DNA of 64,000 nucleotides from Bdellovibrio bacteriovorus HD100 (GTDB taxonomy: Bacteria > Bdellovibrionota > Bdellovibrionia > Bdellovibrionales > Bdellovibrionaceae), in assembly GCF_000196175.1 (NCBI RefSeq), contig NC_005363.1, forward strand, positions 1,984,001-2,048,000, written 5' to 3'. The position numbers and the translations under genes are program-made. Below the pieces are notes generated by a model that worked only from the letters and a program-made list of their open reading frames with translations, was not told the origin of the DNA and did not search any database. Each line of letters starts with the position of its first letter. Positions within the stretch are counted from its first letter, which is position 1. This document shows, piece by piece, positions 43,459-52,114 of this stretch.

Positions 43459-44278
43459 TGAAGCTTTCCTCATTCAGATCCTCAAGACCCAAAACTTCGC
43501 GATCCTGAGGGGATAGTTGCTGCCAGAACTTAAAGAGCTCCTTCAGGGGCTCTGCCGTTTTTTTCTTTTTTAGGGCGCGGTATTTTTCCCGTTCTTCCGC
43601 CAGATAGATGATGAACAGATCCGGGCGTTTTTTTAACGTCACCAGCGCCGAAACTTTTTCTTTCCAATCAGCGATCAACTTGTGATTGCCGCTCAAAAGA
43701 ACTTCGGGAACATCCTGTCCTAAGTACTCGCGAGGACGGGTGAAATTGGGATGCTCCAGAAGACCTTCTGAAAAACTGTCTTTGTCCGCTGAATCCACAT
43801 GCCCCAGCACACCCGGAATAAAACGCGACAGCGCATCGATCACCACCAACGCCCCCAGCTCCCCGCCGGAAAGCACATAATCCCCGATGGAGATCTCTTC
43901 ATCGACATAGGTGTTGATGATTCGCTGATCGATTCCGCCGTAGCGGCCACAGATCAAAACCAGATGCTCTGCCTGGGACAATTCTCGGGCCTTGTCATCA
44001 GTAAGGACTGAGCCCTGCGGAGACAGGTAGATGACTTTGGAATTCTTATGTTGCACTTTTTGAATGGATTTTTCGAGGGTCTCAGACAACATGATCATGC
44101 CGTCACCACCACCGAAGGGACGATCATCCACAGTGCGGTGCTTGTCGGAGGCAAACTCGCGCGGGGTGTGCGCCTGCACCGACAAAAGATCACCCTTTAA
44201 TGCCTGCCCCAGGACGCCGTGAGACACCGCGCCCTGGATCATCTCAGGGAAAAGAGTGATCACGTCGATTTTAAGCAT
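43451..44278 (-). CDS. trmD: tRNA (guanine-N1-)-methyltransferase TrmD
   Basis: Methylates G37 of tRNAs to prevent +1 frameshifting. The 275-residue protein has the trefoil-knot cofactor site [20 protein letters not shown] followed by [18 protein letters not shown], and the dimer interface block [20 protein letters not shown]. The start ATG at 44278 overlaps rimM's end by 8 bases, and its end overlaps the extra SPOUT gene by 8 bases. The C-terminal ~30 residues after the knot domain are longer than in E. coli TrmD (255 aa). Confidence 0.98.
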
Positions 44279-44789
44279 TTTCGATATCAAAAAGCCCTTC
44301 AGGCAAATCCATCACGACAGCCTGATGTTTGAAGTCGATTTTTTTGATGAAAGCATCCACGAACGGAACTTCCGCAGTTTTGCCATCAGTCGTTTCAACC
44401 ACCAGCAAATCCTGAACACCGTTAGAGGAAAAACCAACGATTTCGCCCAGTACGGTTTGTTCTGGGTTCTTCAACTTGAAGTTTTTAATCTCAGACAGGA
44501 AGATGGTTTCACCTGGTTTGGACACCATCAGTTCGTCGTCGATGAAGAACTCCATGTGCTCCAGACCTTCAGCGGCAGTGCGATCCGCCACTTCAGCGGC
44601 TTTCACGATCAGACCTTTTTTGAAAGGCTTGGTGCGCTCAACAGTGAAAGTTTTGATTTCATCTGAATCCTTGGCTTTTAGACCGAAGGTTTTCATGCGT
44701 TTTGCCCAGGCAATTTCACCAGAGAAGACCAATACATAAAGGTCTCCTTTAAGGCCGTGAGCTTCGCGGATTTTTCCTACCAATTTCAT
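44271..44789 (-). CDS. rimM: Ribosome maturation factor RimM
   Basis: Assembly factor for the 30S head that binds S19. The 172-residue protein has the N-terminal RimM barrel ([20 protein letters not shown]) and the C-terminal PRC-barrel ([20 protein letters not shown] then [20 protein letters not shown]). The ATG at 44789 starts the family N-terminus; an upstream start at 44804 adds five residues. It is separated from khpA by a hairpin that may act as a partial terminator, and it is coupled to trmD by overlap. Confidence 0.96.
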
Positions 44790-44830
44790 TTTTGACTCCA
44801 GCAAGACAGACTTAAGTCTGTCAGCACAAA

Positions 44831-44862
44831 TAAGAAAGGGGTCACCTGATTGGTAACCCCTT
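44831..44862 (-). terminator. Hairpin between khpA and rimM
   Basis: AAGGGGTTACC pairs with GGTGACCCCTT (one mismatch; 44836-44846 with 44852-44862), followed by TCTTATTTG. It may reduce expression of downstream genes rather than stop it fully, since the gene order is a single operon. Confidence 0.55.
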
Positions 44863-44897
44863 CCATGAGAATTAACTCTAAATTTACTTAAACCAAA

Positions 44898-45137
44898 CTA
44901 TTCAACGATATCCAGGTGATAACGCTTGTTAAGCTTGGTGCCAGCTGCGCGGATGATAGTTCTCATTGCAGCAGCAGTTTTACCTTGCTTACCAATCACT
45001 TTACCAAGGTCTTCTTTATCAACCTTTAAAGCAAGAAGTGTGGTTTGCTGACCAGGGATTTCATCAACTTCGACATTTTCAGGTTTGTCCACCAGGGACT
45101 TCGCCATGAACTCAACGAGGTCTTTCAAGCTATCCAT
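44898..45137 (-). CDS. khpA: KH-domain RNA-binding protein KhpA
   Basis: A 79-residue single type II KH domain. It has the GxxG loop in GKVIGKQGKTAAAMRTIIRA and the strand TTLLALKVDKEDL. Found beside rpsP in many bacteria, it binds RNA, often with KhpB/Jag. The ATG at 45137 gives the usual family start; four extra codons upstream are possible. An 8-residue tail (NKRYHLDIVE) ends the protein. Confidence 0.95.
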   Translation of the reverse strand: MDSLKDLVEFMAKSLVDKPENVEVDEIPGQQTTLLALKVDKEDLGKVIGKQGKTAAAMRTIIRAAGTKLNKRYHLDIVE

Positions 45138-45201
45138 ATTTACCCCCACAGATAGTACCTACCTGATCTAGTTTAGCAAAACCAAGTAGGAAGCCAACAA
45201 C

Positions 45202-45450
45202 TTATTTAGCTTGAGCCAATTTGATCACGTGTTTTACGCGATCTGTAGGTTGAGCACCTTTTTTGATCCACTCTTCAACTTTAGCCAGATCAAGCTCAAT
45301 CTTTTTGTCGTTACCTTTTGGAGATGGAATGTAAGTTCCAAGAATATCAAGGAATTTACCAGTCACATAACGACGGGAATCCGCTACAGTAACGCGGTAT
45401 TTAGGTTCATGCTTAGCGCCCATACGAGCCAAACGAATTACAACTGCCAT
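45202..45450 (-). CDS. rpsP: 30S ribosomal protein S16
   Basis: An 82-residue ribosomal protein of normal length. It has the signatures VVIRLARMGAKHEPKYRVTV, ADSRRYVTGKFLDILGTYIP, and EWIKKGAQPTDRVKHVIKLA. It follows ffh by 68 bases and precedes khpA by 64 bases in the classical ffh-rpsP-khpA-rimM-trmD-rplS order. Confidence 0.98.
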   Translation of the reverse strand: MAVVIRLARMGAKHEPKYRVTVADSRRYVTGKFLDILGTYIPSPKGNDKKIELDLAKVEEWIKKGAQPTDRVKHVIKLAQAK

Positions 45451-45518
45451 TTCTAAACCTCATGTATCAAAAACAGTAAGTCCAAGTTTGTACTTGGATC
45501 GTGGTTAAATATCAAGCC

Positions 45519-46850
45519 CTAAAATGGAAACTTCATTCCGCCCCGGCCCATACCCATTTTCATCATACCGCCCATCATCTTTTTTGCATCCTCAAACTGC
45601 TTTATAAGCTTGTTCACGTCCTGAACTTGAGTTCCGCTCCCCTTCGCGATCCTTTGACGACGCGAAGCGTTTAAAATCTTATGGTTATGACGTTCCTGGT
45701 AGGTCATGGAGCGAATGATCGCTTCAATCTTTTTCATTTCTGCATCCGGAGGGGTCATATTTTTCAGCTGTTTGCTGAGCTCCCCCATGCCCGGTAAAAA
45801 TTTCAAAATACTTTCAAAGCCGCCCATCTTCTTGAGCTGCTGGATCTGAGTCAGGAAATCCTCCAAAGTGAACTCATTCTTCATGAGTTTCTTCGCGGAA
45901 TCACGCGCAGACTTTTCATCGATGACTTCCTGGGCTTTCTCAACCAAAGACAGGACGTCGCCCATATCCAGGATACGGCCGGCCAGACGGTCCGGGTGGA
46001 AGACTTCCAACGCCGTGACTTTTTCACCGATACCCAGGAATTTAATCGGAATCCCGGTGACTTCGCGGATCGACAACGCCGCACCACCGCGCGCATCCCC
46101 GTCCACCTTGGTCAGAACCAAACCGGTCAGATTCAAGCGCTTGTGGAAGCCCTCAGCCACATTCACGGACTGCTGACCCAGCATCGCATCGGCCACCAAC
46201 AGAATTTCCTGCGGAGTCCAGATCTCTTTCAAACGGCCCAGCTCGCCCATCAGGTCTTCATCGATCTGCAGGCGTCCCGCGGTATCGACGATAACCACCT
46301 CGACCATATTGTCGCGGGCCCATTGTTTGGCCTTTTCCAGAATTTCTTCAGGCTTCATGCCCACTTGGGTTGGGAAAGTCGGAATGTTGTTCTGCTTACC
46401 CAAAACCTGCAACTGGTCGATCGCCGCCGGACGATAGATGTCGGCCGGAACCAGACCCGGTTTTTTATTCAGCTTCTGACGGATATATAGAGACAATTTC
46501 GCAGCAGACGTGGTTTTACCCGCCCCCTGCAAACCCACCAGGAAGATCACGCTGGGATTTTCACGGACATTGATATCAACCGCGCCGCCACCAAGAACGT
46601 TCACCAGTTCGTCATGGACGATCTTTACGAACATCTGGCCGGGATTGACGTTGGTCAGAACATCCTGACCCAGGGCTTTTTCCTTCACCTTGTCGATAAA
46701 GGTTTTCACCACTTTGAAGTTCACGTCGGCTTCAAGAAGACTCAGACGGATTTCCTTGATGACTTCCTCAATATTGGCTTCGCTGATCTTATGCTGACCG
46801 CGGACCTTTTTAAGGCTTGTCATGATTTTATCTGATAGATTCTCAAACAT
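45519..46850 (-). CDS. ffh: Signal recognition particle protein Ffh
   Basis: GTPase that binds signal sequences of membrane proteins together with 4.5S RNA and docks at FtsY. The 443-residue protein has an N domain, G domain with P-loop GLQGAGKTTSAAKL, DTAGR and TKVDGDARGG, and a Met-rich M domain. The end is notably short and Gly/Met-rich (KMMGGMMKMGMGRGGMKFPF). The ATG at 46850 begins the family start MFENLSDKI. It heads the operon; a promoter is expected in the 230 bases upstream. Confidence 0.97.
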   Translation of the reverse strand: MFENLSDKIMTSLKKVRGQHKISEANIEEVIKEIRLSLLEADVNFKVVKTFIDKVKEKALGQDVLTNVNPGQMFVKIVHDELVNVLGGGAVDINVRENPSVIFLVGLQGAGKTTSAAKLSLYIRQKLNKKPGLVPADIYRPAAIDQLQVLGKQNNIPTFPTQVGMKPEEILEKAKQWARDNMVEVVIVDTAGRLQIDEDLMGELGRLKEIWTPQEILLVADAMLGQQSVNVAEGFHKRLNLTGLVLTKVDGDARGGAALSIREVTGIPIKFLGIGEKVTALEVFHPDRLAGRILDMGDVLSLVEKAQEVIDEKSARDSAKKLMKNEFTLEDFLTQIQQLKKMGGFESILKFLPGMGELSKQLKNMTPPDAEMKKIEAIIRSMTYQERHNHKILNASRRQRIAKGSGTQVQDVNKLIKQFEDAKKMMGGMMKMGMGRGGMKFPF

Positions 46851-47080
46851 GTGAAACTCCTGAAGGATCATTCTTTATAACAAGTCCGGCGGAATGACAA
46901 AGAACCACACTTAACGCGGCGCGCCCCGAGTGCGGGTTTACAACTTGAAATACTGACGCCCCATCGCCAGAAAAAACAACCAGGCACCTTTTCTAACTGG
47001 GAATAATATACTCCGGCGGAGCGTCAATCCATTCTTTCTCCATGCTTTGTGTGTATGAGAGTTCGCAAAGGGGCACTTTT

Positions 47081-47350
47081 ATGAAAAAAATTGTACTTGT
47101 TTCTGTATTGGGGACTGCTGCAATCGCAAATGCGCAGACAGGACTAAGAACGACTCACTCTACGACAATGGAAGGTCTTCGCGACGCCCGCAAACAAATG
47201 GAAGTTCAGACTGAAAATTCCATCTTGGAAAAACTGGAAGCACAACGCATGGAAGACGAAAAGAAACGTTTCCGCGAATTCGACTCTTTGAACTTCAGCG
47301 TGGTGAACGACGACACACAAACGTCCGCACCGACGACTTCATCCTTCTAA
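47081..47350 (+). CDS. Small exported protein of unknown function
   Basis: An 89-residue protein. The ATG at 47081 has AAGGGG 8 bases upstream and is preferred over an upstream frame start. MKKIVLVSVLGTAAIANAQ is a signal peptide; the mature 70 residues are charged and probably helical (ARKQMEVQTENSILEKLEAQ, RMEDEKKRFREFD) with a Ser/Thr-rich tail. No family recognised. Confidence 0.75.
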   Translation: MKKIVLVSVLGTAAIANAQTGLRTTHSTTMEGLRDARKQMEVQTENSILEKLEAQRMEDEKKRFREFDSLNFSVVNDDTQTSAPTTSSF

Positions 47351-47699
47351 AAAACCGGATTTTCGCGGATTTTTTCGAAACACTTCCTGCGCATTTTTGC
47401 CAAACGATTGTTTCACAAAATCCCGCGACTGCGATCTCGATTTAACTGAAAAATGGGCGTAAAACTTGCGCCCATTTTTTATTTCTTTTTTGAACCTCTA
47501 CACGTTTGAAATGGTTTTTTTGTTGGAATTCTGTGGATACACACGGAAAGCCACGGTTTTTTCGTGTCAGTTGCCAATTACATTTTTGTATTTAGACCGT
47601 TCCACGAATTTCTTACTAGGTTTTGTCGTGCGCTTTTGGAGTGTTTTGCTCCTTTTGCGAAACAAACAATAACCACACCAATTTTGGTAAGGAGTTCCA
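47351..47699 (+). other. 349-bp gene-free region with terminator and long leader
   Basis: It holds a strong terminator (47449-47486) for the small gene before it, then about 215 bases of AT-rich sequence before the next start codon. Short stems are seen (ACACG/CGTGT near 47538-47565 and GGAG/CTCC near 47640-47652). The ribosome site is strong (AAGGAG, 5 bases before the ATG). I see no open frame worth calling. The leader may carry regulation, but no known riboswitch is apparent. Confidence 0.75.
47449..47486 (+). terminator. Intrinsic terminator before the Cys-rich exported gene
   Basis: AAAAATGGGCG (47449-47459) pairs with CGCCCATTTTT (47469-47479), followed by TATTTC and further T-rich sequence. 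Confidence 0.9.
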
Positions 47700-48203
47700 A
47701 TGAAAAAGGTTCTATTCACGATGGCCGCAATGCTGGTTTCTGTCAGTGCTCACGCCGTTCACCAGGGCAGTTCCTGGTCTGAAATCTTTGCGTCCCGTCA
47801 CGCGGTTGTGACCCACGGATATGCATTGGGCGGCATCAAGCTTGAAAATGCCTGTATGACTGACACTGAAATCCGCTCCATCACACCAACACGTGAGTGC
47901 GCAGAACTGGTGCCTCGCCAGGTGGGCAATCCAAACAGTGAGCAAGGTGGCTACACTGAGTGGGTTTGCGCCCGCTATGAAACTACAACCTTGGCTGTTT
48001 CCCGCAGCTACGAGCAACCGGTGTGTGAAGAGTTCACTTCTGCCAACGGTGAGCAAACTCCAGAGTGCACCCGTTTTGGTTCCAAAATCGTGACAGTGCC
48101 ACGCACTATCGACACCCAAGTAATCATCACTCGCGGTGAAGCGGACCAGTCTTTCTGGAAGCGTTTCACCTTCCCTACTTGTGAAGGCGTTTATCCTCAC
48201 TAA
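47700..48203 (+). CDS. Cys-containing exported protein of unknown function
   Basis: A 167-residue exported protein. MKKVLFTMAAMLVSVSAHA is a signal peptide, and the mature part has six Cys (in KLENACMTD, TRECAELV, TEWVCARYE, EQPVCEEFT, TPECTRFG, FPTCEGVY) that could form three disulphides. It is rich in beta-forming residues. Cysteine spacing is unlike any small-protein family I can name. The strong ribosome site and own terminator suggest a single-gene unit with high expression. Confidence 0.8.
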   Translation: MKKVLFTMAAMLVSVSAHAVHQGSSWSEIFASRHAVVTHGYALGGIKLENACMTDTEIRSITPTRECAELVPRQVGNPNSEQGGYTEWVCARYETTTLAVSRSYEQPVCEEFTSANGEQTPECTRFGSKIVTVPRTIDTQVIITRGEADQSFWKRFTFPTCEGVYPH

Positions 48204-48208
48204 AAAAC

Positions 48209-48238
48209 AAAAAGCCCTGAAGTTTCGTCAGGGCTTTT
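48209..48238. terminator. Bidirectional terminator
   Basis: AAAAGCCCTGA and TCAGGGCTTTT form a perfect 11-bp stem with a 7-base loop, ending both the Cys-rich exported gene and the convergent Tudor-like gene. Confidence 0.92.
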
Positions 48239-48257
48239 CCAGTTTCCAAGGGTCGAT

Positions 48258-48512
48258 TTAATTGTCCGCAAAAATCTTGAATGGACCCTTGGTTTTCTTA
48301 AGAGGTTGCAGTTCGGTATGCAGCTTCAGGGCCTCATTACCCGCGTCGGACTTAACAAGATAAGCCGGCTTTTCCGGACTGCCATGGCGGGTGATTTTTT
48401 TGCCTTTAATGGTCCGGGTGACTGATTCCAGATACACTTCTTCAACTGTACCTGTAATGGCTCTGCCGAGCCACTGCCATTGAATTTTGTCGTGCACTTT
48501 AAAGGGCTTCAT
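48258..48512 (-). CDS. DUF2945 (HVA1-like, Tudor-fold) protein
   Basis: An 84-residue cytoplasmic protein that fits the DUF2945/hypervirulence-associated HVA1 family: KVHDKIQWQWLGRAITGTVE, TRTIKGKKITRHGSPEKPAY, and LKLHTELQPLKKT. The family is named from a fungal protein, and no bacterial function is established. The ATG at 48512 is 6 bases after the stop of the ABC permease gene, in the same operon. Confidence 0.85.
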   Translation of the reverse strand: MKPFKVHDKIQWQWLGRAITGTVEEVYLESVTRTIKGKKITRHGSPEKPAYLVKSDAGNEALKLHTELQPLKKTKGPFKIFADN

Positions 48513-48518
48513 AAACAC

Positions 48519-49292
48519 CTACCAGCGCTGGAAAGAGCCTTTGCGCAAAGAAACCAAAGCCACCGCATAGAACACACCAAATCCGATCAGTGAAATCACG
48601 GCGGCTGTCCAGACATTCACATCACTCACGCCCAGTATCCCGTAACGAAGTCCATTGATCAAATATAACAACGGATTCGCCTTGGAAACAGTCTGCCAGA
48701 AGGGATGCAGATGTTCGATAGAAAGGAATACTCCCCCAAGATATGTCAGCGGCAGCAAAATGAAGGCCGAAAATGCCGAAAGCTGATCAAAGGTGTTCGC
48801 CCAAAACGCGATGCTGATCCCGATCATGCCAAAGATAAGTCCCGCCAGAACAACAAAGAACAAAGCCGCCAAAGGATGGGCCACCAGCAGCCATTCACCC
48901 TGCTGATAGTACATGAACAGTGAACCCACCCCATAGGTGATCACTGCCACAATACTGCCGCGAACCAAGGCCCCCAGACTCATGGCCCAGATGATCTCCT
49001 GATCTGTGATCGGCGCCACACGCAGATCCTCCAGATCGCCAGAGAATTTCGAAGACACTATCGACGAGGATGAGTTCTGAAAGGCGTTATTGATTAACCC
49101 CATCATCATCAGACCCGGGATCAGGAAACTCAAATAGCTGACACCCTGATGGGAGGCCATCTGCTGGCCCAAAGACACACCAAAGATCAAAAGGTACAGG
49201 AACGACGAAATAAACGGCGTGATCACCGTCTGCACCAGAACCTTCAAGAAACGCGCGATCTCGCGCTGAAAAATAGTCACAAATCCGGTCAT
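48519..49292 (-). CDS. ABC-2 type transporter permease
   Basis: A 257-residue inner-membrane protein with six hydrophobic segments of the ABC-2 exporter type (for example ITPFISSFLYLLIFGVSLGQ and AFILLPLTYLGGVFLSIEHL). The conserved C-terminal motif of multidrug or polysaccharide exporters is near WQTVSKANPLLYLINGLRYG. It pairs with the ATPase gene upstream, whose stop it overlaps by 4 bases. The substrate cannot be told; the family also includes drug, lipid and sugar exporters. Confidence 0.92.
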   Translation of the reverse strand: MTGFVTIFQREIARFLKVLVQTVITPFISSFLYLLIFGVSLGQQMASHQGVSYLSFLIPGLMMMGLINNAFQNSSSSIVSSKFSGDLEDLRVAPITDQEIIWAMSLGALVRGSIVAVITYGVGSLFMYYQQGEWLLVAHPLAALFFVVLAGLIFGMIGISIAFWANTFDQLSAFSAFILLPLTYLGGVFLSIEHLHPFWQTVSKANPLLYLINGLRYGILGVSDVNVWTAAVISLIGFGVFYAVALVSLRKGSFQRW

Positions 49293-50206
49293 GGCGACAC
49301 CTGCGGTTCTTTTTTCGCAACAAGTTTCAGGAAGGCATCTTCAAGACTGCCCTCCTCGATCTGAATATCAGCAATCTGGGCCGTGGGAATGCTGACTTCG
49401 TTCAGGAACTGCCCCACCGTTTTATTCTGCGGCACTACGAAACAGTATTCCTTTCCGTCAACCTCGACCAGATAGTCGGATTGAATCGGTTGTTTTTCAG
49501 TCAATAGCACACGGATTTTTTTATGCGTGTATTCACGAATGATCGCTTTGGTGTCCCCCAGGACCACCAACGAGCCCAGATTGATGATTCCGACGCGGTC
49601 ACAAAGCTGCTGGGCTTCTTCCAGATAATGCGTTGTCAGCAGAATGGACATACCTTCGTTGCGCAGCTCCTGCACAAACTTCCACAGGTCCTCGCGCAAA
49701 CGGATATCCACACCAGCTGTCGGCTCATCCAAAAGCAAAAGTTTGGGATTGTGCACGAGCGCTTTAGCAATCATCAGACGGCGCTTCATGCCCCCGGACA
49801 ACTGCTTCACTTTTTTATGGCGGTGTTCATACAAAGACAGCTTTTCAAGAAGAAAATGAATGCGTTCTTTATTGTTGCGCAGACCATAGTATCCGGAATG
49901 GAAGGTCAGAATTTCTTCCACATCAAAGAATCCGGAATTGATGATTTCCTGGTGCACGACACCGATTTGTCTTTTGGTGAACATCGGGTCTTTAGCCACA
50001 TCCACACCAAACACCTTCACCGTGCCGGAACTTGGCTTTTCAAGAGTGGTGATGGTCGAGATGATCGTGGTTTTTCCCGCCCCGTTCGGACCGAGAAGTC
50101 CAAAGATCTCTCCCGGTTTTACGGTGAAGGACATTCCTTTCACCGCTTCCACCGTGCCGCCTCGGTAGGTTTTTCTTAGATCTGTAATCTCTAATGGCAA
50201 AATCAT
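49289..50206 (-). CDS. ABC transporter ATP-binding protein
   Basis: A 305-residue ATPase of the DrrA/NatA-like type. Walker A is GPNGAGKTT (39-47), the signature LSGGMKRRLMIAKAL, and Walker B LLLLDEPTAGVD. It has an extended C-terminal domain (after about residue 220), common in ABC-2 exporters. Its ATG shares a base with the prfC stop (TAATG), so it is translationally coupled to prfC. It works with the permease encoded next. Confidence 0.94.
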   Translation of the reverse strand: MILPLEITDLRKTYRGGTVEAVKGMSFTVKPGEIFGLLGPNGAGKTTIISTITTLEKPSSGTVKVFGVDVAKDPMFTKRQIGVVHQEIINSGFFDVEEILTFHSGYYGLRNNKERIHFLLEKLSLYEHRHKKVKQLSGGMKRRLMIAKALVHNPKLLLLDEPTAGVDIRLREDLWKFVQELRNEGMSILLTTHYLEEAQQLCDRVGIINLGSLVVLGDTKAIIREYTHKKIRVLLTEKQPIQSDYLVEVDGKEYCFVVPQNKTVGQFLNEVSIPTAQIADIQIEEGSLEDAFLKLVAKKEPQVSP

Positions 50207-51813
50207 TATCTAGCTCTCGATATGCTAGTGTGGAATTCAACTGTTGGGTTTTCGCGTTTTAGCCAGTTCAAGTCCCATTCCTGATTTACCAGAACAACCG
50301 GGTTGTCCTGCAGGTCACGGAACATGTTGGCGCCGCCCTTAAGATCCGTAACTGGTTTTCCGTCTTCAGTGCGCGGCCAGCGGGCCACACCGTATGGCAG
50401 ACGGCTCAACTTCACTTCCAGGTTGTATTCATCCTGCAGGCGACGGATCAAAACTTCGAACTGAAGTTCACCGACCGCGCCGATGATCGGATCCTGATGA
50501 CCAACGATAGGATCGATAAACAACTGAATCGCACCCTCTTCAGACAAGTGATTCAGGGCCTCGTTCATCTTCTGACGTTTCAAGGCATCACGCACGGACA
50601 GTTTGCCGAACAGTTCCGGTGCAAACTTGGGAATGTCTTCGAAATGAACTTTACCAGAAGCATACACACAGTCCCCGATGGCAAAGTTTCCTGTGTCACC
50701 CACCCCGACGATATCGCCCGCGTAGGCATCATCCACGGTTTCTTTATCAGCGGCGACGAACTGACTGGCGTAAGAAAGTCTAAGTTCTTTGTCATGACGG
50801 GAGTGTTTCACCTTCATGCCACGCTCAAATTTACCAGAACAGATACGGATAAAGGCAATACGGTCGCGGTGACGCTTGTCCATATTGGCCTGAATTTTAA
50901 AGACAAAACCCGAGAAGTTCGCGTCACATGGATCCATGTCCTTACCGTCCTTCAAATGGCGCGGCTGGGGACCTGGAGCGTACTTGGTGAAGAACTGCAG
51001 GAATGTATCCACCCCGAAGTTCTGTTTGGCAGAACCAAAGGTCACCGGCGAGATCGTGCCGTTCAGGAATTCGTTCACATCAAATGGCGGCAACGCACTT
51101 TCAATCAGATCCAGCTCTTCCAGGACCTGGTCCGCGGATTCCTTGTCCAGATAGTCGTAAAGGATTTGATCGTCTTTGCCTTTTTCAAATGGAATGATTT
51201 TGTAGTCTTCCACTTCTTCACGGCGCTGATCGTAGATCCAGATTTCTTTGGTCAGACGGTTGTAAATACCACGGAAACGCTGACCGATACCCAGAGGCCA
51301 GGTCACCGGATAACATTGCATGTTCAAAGTCTTTTCAACTTCATCAATCAAAGTCAGAGGATCTTTCCCCTCACGATCGAGTTTGTTTACGAATGTGAAA
51401 ATCGGAATCTTGCGCAGGCGGCAGACTTCGTAAAGTTTTTTGGTACGTTCTTCCACACCCTTGGCAACGTCGATCAGCATGCAGGCGGATTCCACGGCCA
51501 TCAAGACTCGATAAGTATCTTCAGAGAAGTCTTTGTGCCCCGGTGTATCCAACAGGTTCACACGCAAACCATCGAAATCAAAAGTCATCACGGACGATGT
51601 GATAGAGATCCCTTTTTCGCGCTCCATGGCCATCCAGTCCGATGTCACAGCCTTGGTCCCCTGCTTGCCCTTTACTTCCCCGGTTTCGTGGATCACGCCC
51701 CCGTGATAAAGCAATTTTTCTGTCAGCGTGGTCTTACCCGCATCCGGGTGAGAGATGATCGCAAACGTGCGGCGACGCTGAATTTCTTTTTGGATCTGAG
51801 GAGTGACTTGCAT
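50206..51813 (-). CDS. prfC: Peptide chain release factor 3
   Basis: GTPase that releases RF1 and RF2 from the ribosome after stop-codon reading. The 535-residue protein has the G-domain motifs HPDAGKTTL, DTPGHKDF and NKLDRE, with RF3 rather than EF-G features (for example QKEIQRRRTFAIISHPDAGK). Its stop shares a base with the ABC ATPase start. The 300 bp upstream is a divergent promoter region shared with trhO. The coupling of prfC to an exporter is unusual. Confidence 0.97.
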   Translation of the reverse strand: MQVTPQIQKEIQRRRTFAIISHPDAGKTTLTEKLLYHGGVIHETGEVKGKQGTKAVTSDWMAMEREKGISITSSVMTFDFDGLRVNLLDTPGHKDFSEDTYRVLMAVESACMLIDVAKGVEERTKKLYEVCRLRKIPIFTFVNKLDREGKDPLTLIDEVEKTLNMQCYPVTWPLGIGQRFRGIYNRLTKEIWIYDQRREEVEDYKIIPFEKGKDDQILYDYLDKESADQVLEELDLIESALPPFDVNEFLNGTISPVTFGSAKQNFGVDTFLQFFTKYAPGPQPRHLKDGKDMDPCDANFSGFVFKIQANMDKRHRDRIAFIRICSGKFERGMKVKHSRHDKELRLSYASQFVAADKETVDDAYAGDIVGVGDTGNFAIGDCVYASGKVHFEDIPKFAPELFGKLSVRDALKRQKMNEALNHLSEEGAIQLFIDPIVGHQDPIIGAVGELQFEVLIRRLQDEYNLEVKLSRLPYGVARWPRTEDGKPVTDLKGGANMFRDLQDNPVVLVNQEWDLNWLKRENPTVEFHTSISRAR

Positions 51814-52114
51814 TGTGGAATCTTTCCTTTGAAAACTCCTTTTTACGGGGAAATCCGACGGGTTACAAGCATTTGCCGCACTGCCCTTGGCGCTAGAAAC
51901 CCTCCTTGGGTGGATTTGGGCCCAACCTGACGGCGATCATGCCCAAAACCGGGCAATTCATACAGACTTCTCCTCGTTTTCCGGACGGATTGCAGAGGCC
52001 CCCTTGCGCCAAACCGCAAAAGCCCTTATAACCGTCCGACTACTTTGAACTCCCCTTGGTTTGGAGCCAAGCTACCCGGACGCTCGCGCGCCGGCAGGAC
52101 ACGAAGGTGACACA
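51814..52114. other. 301-bp divergent intergenic region between prfC and trhO
   Basis: Contains the promoters of both genes. A small hairpin (CTTGG 52055-52059 with CCAAG 52067-52071) lies about 45 bases before the trhO start, and GCCC/GGGC repeats lie near 51930-51955. I see no open frame, and no promoter box pair that I can support. Confidence 0.7.

Noticed and set aside
50497-51930. 477-residue plus-strand frame opposite prfC
   Set aside because: prfC carries complete GTPase motifs; the antisense frame is a by-product of its codon bias.
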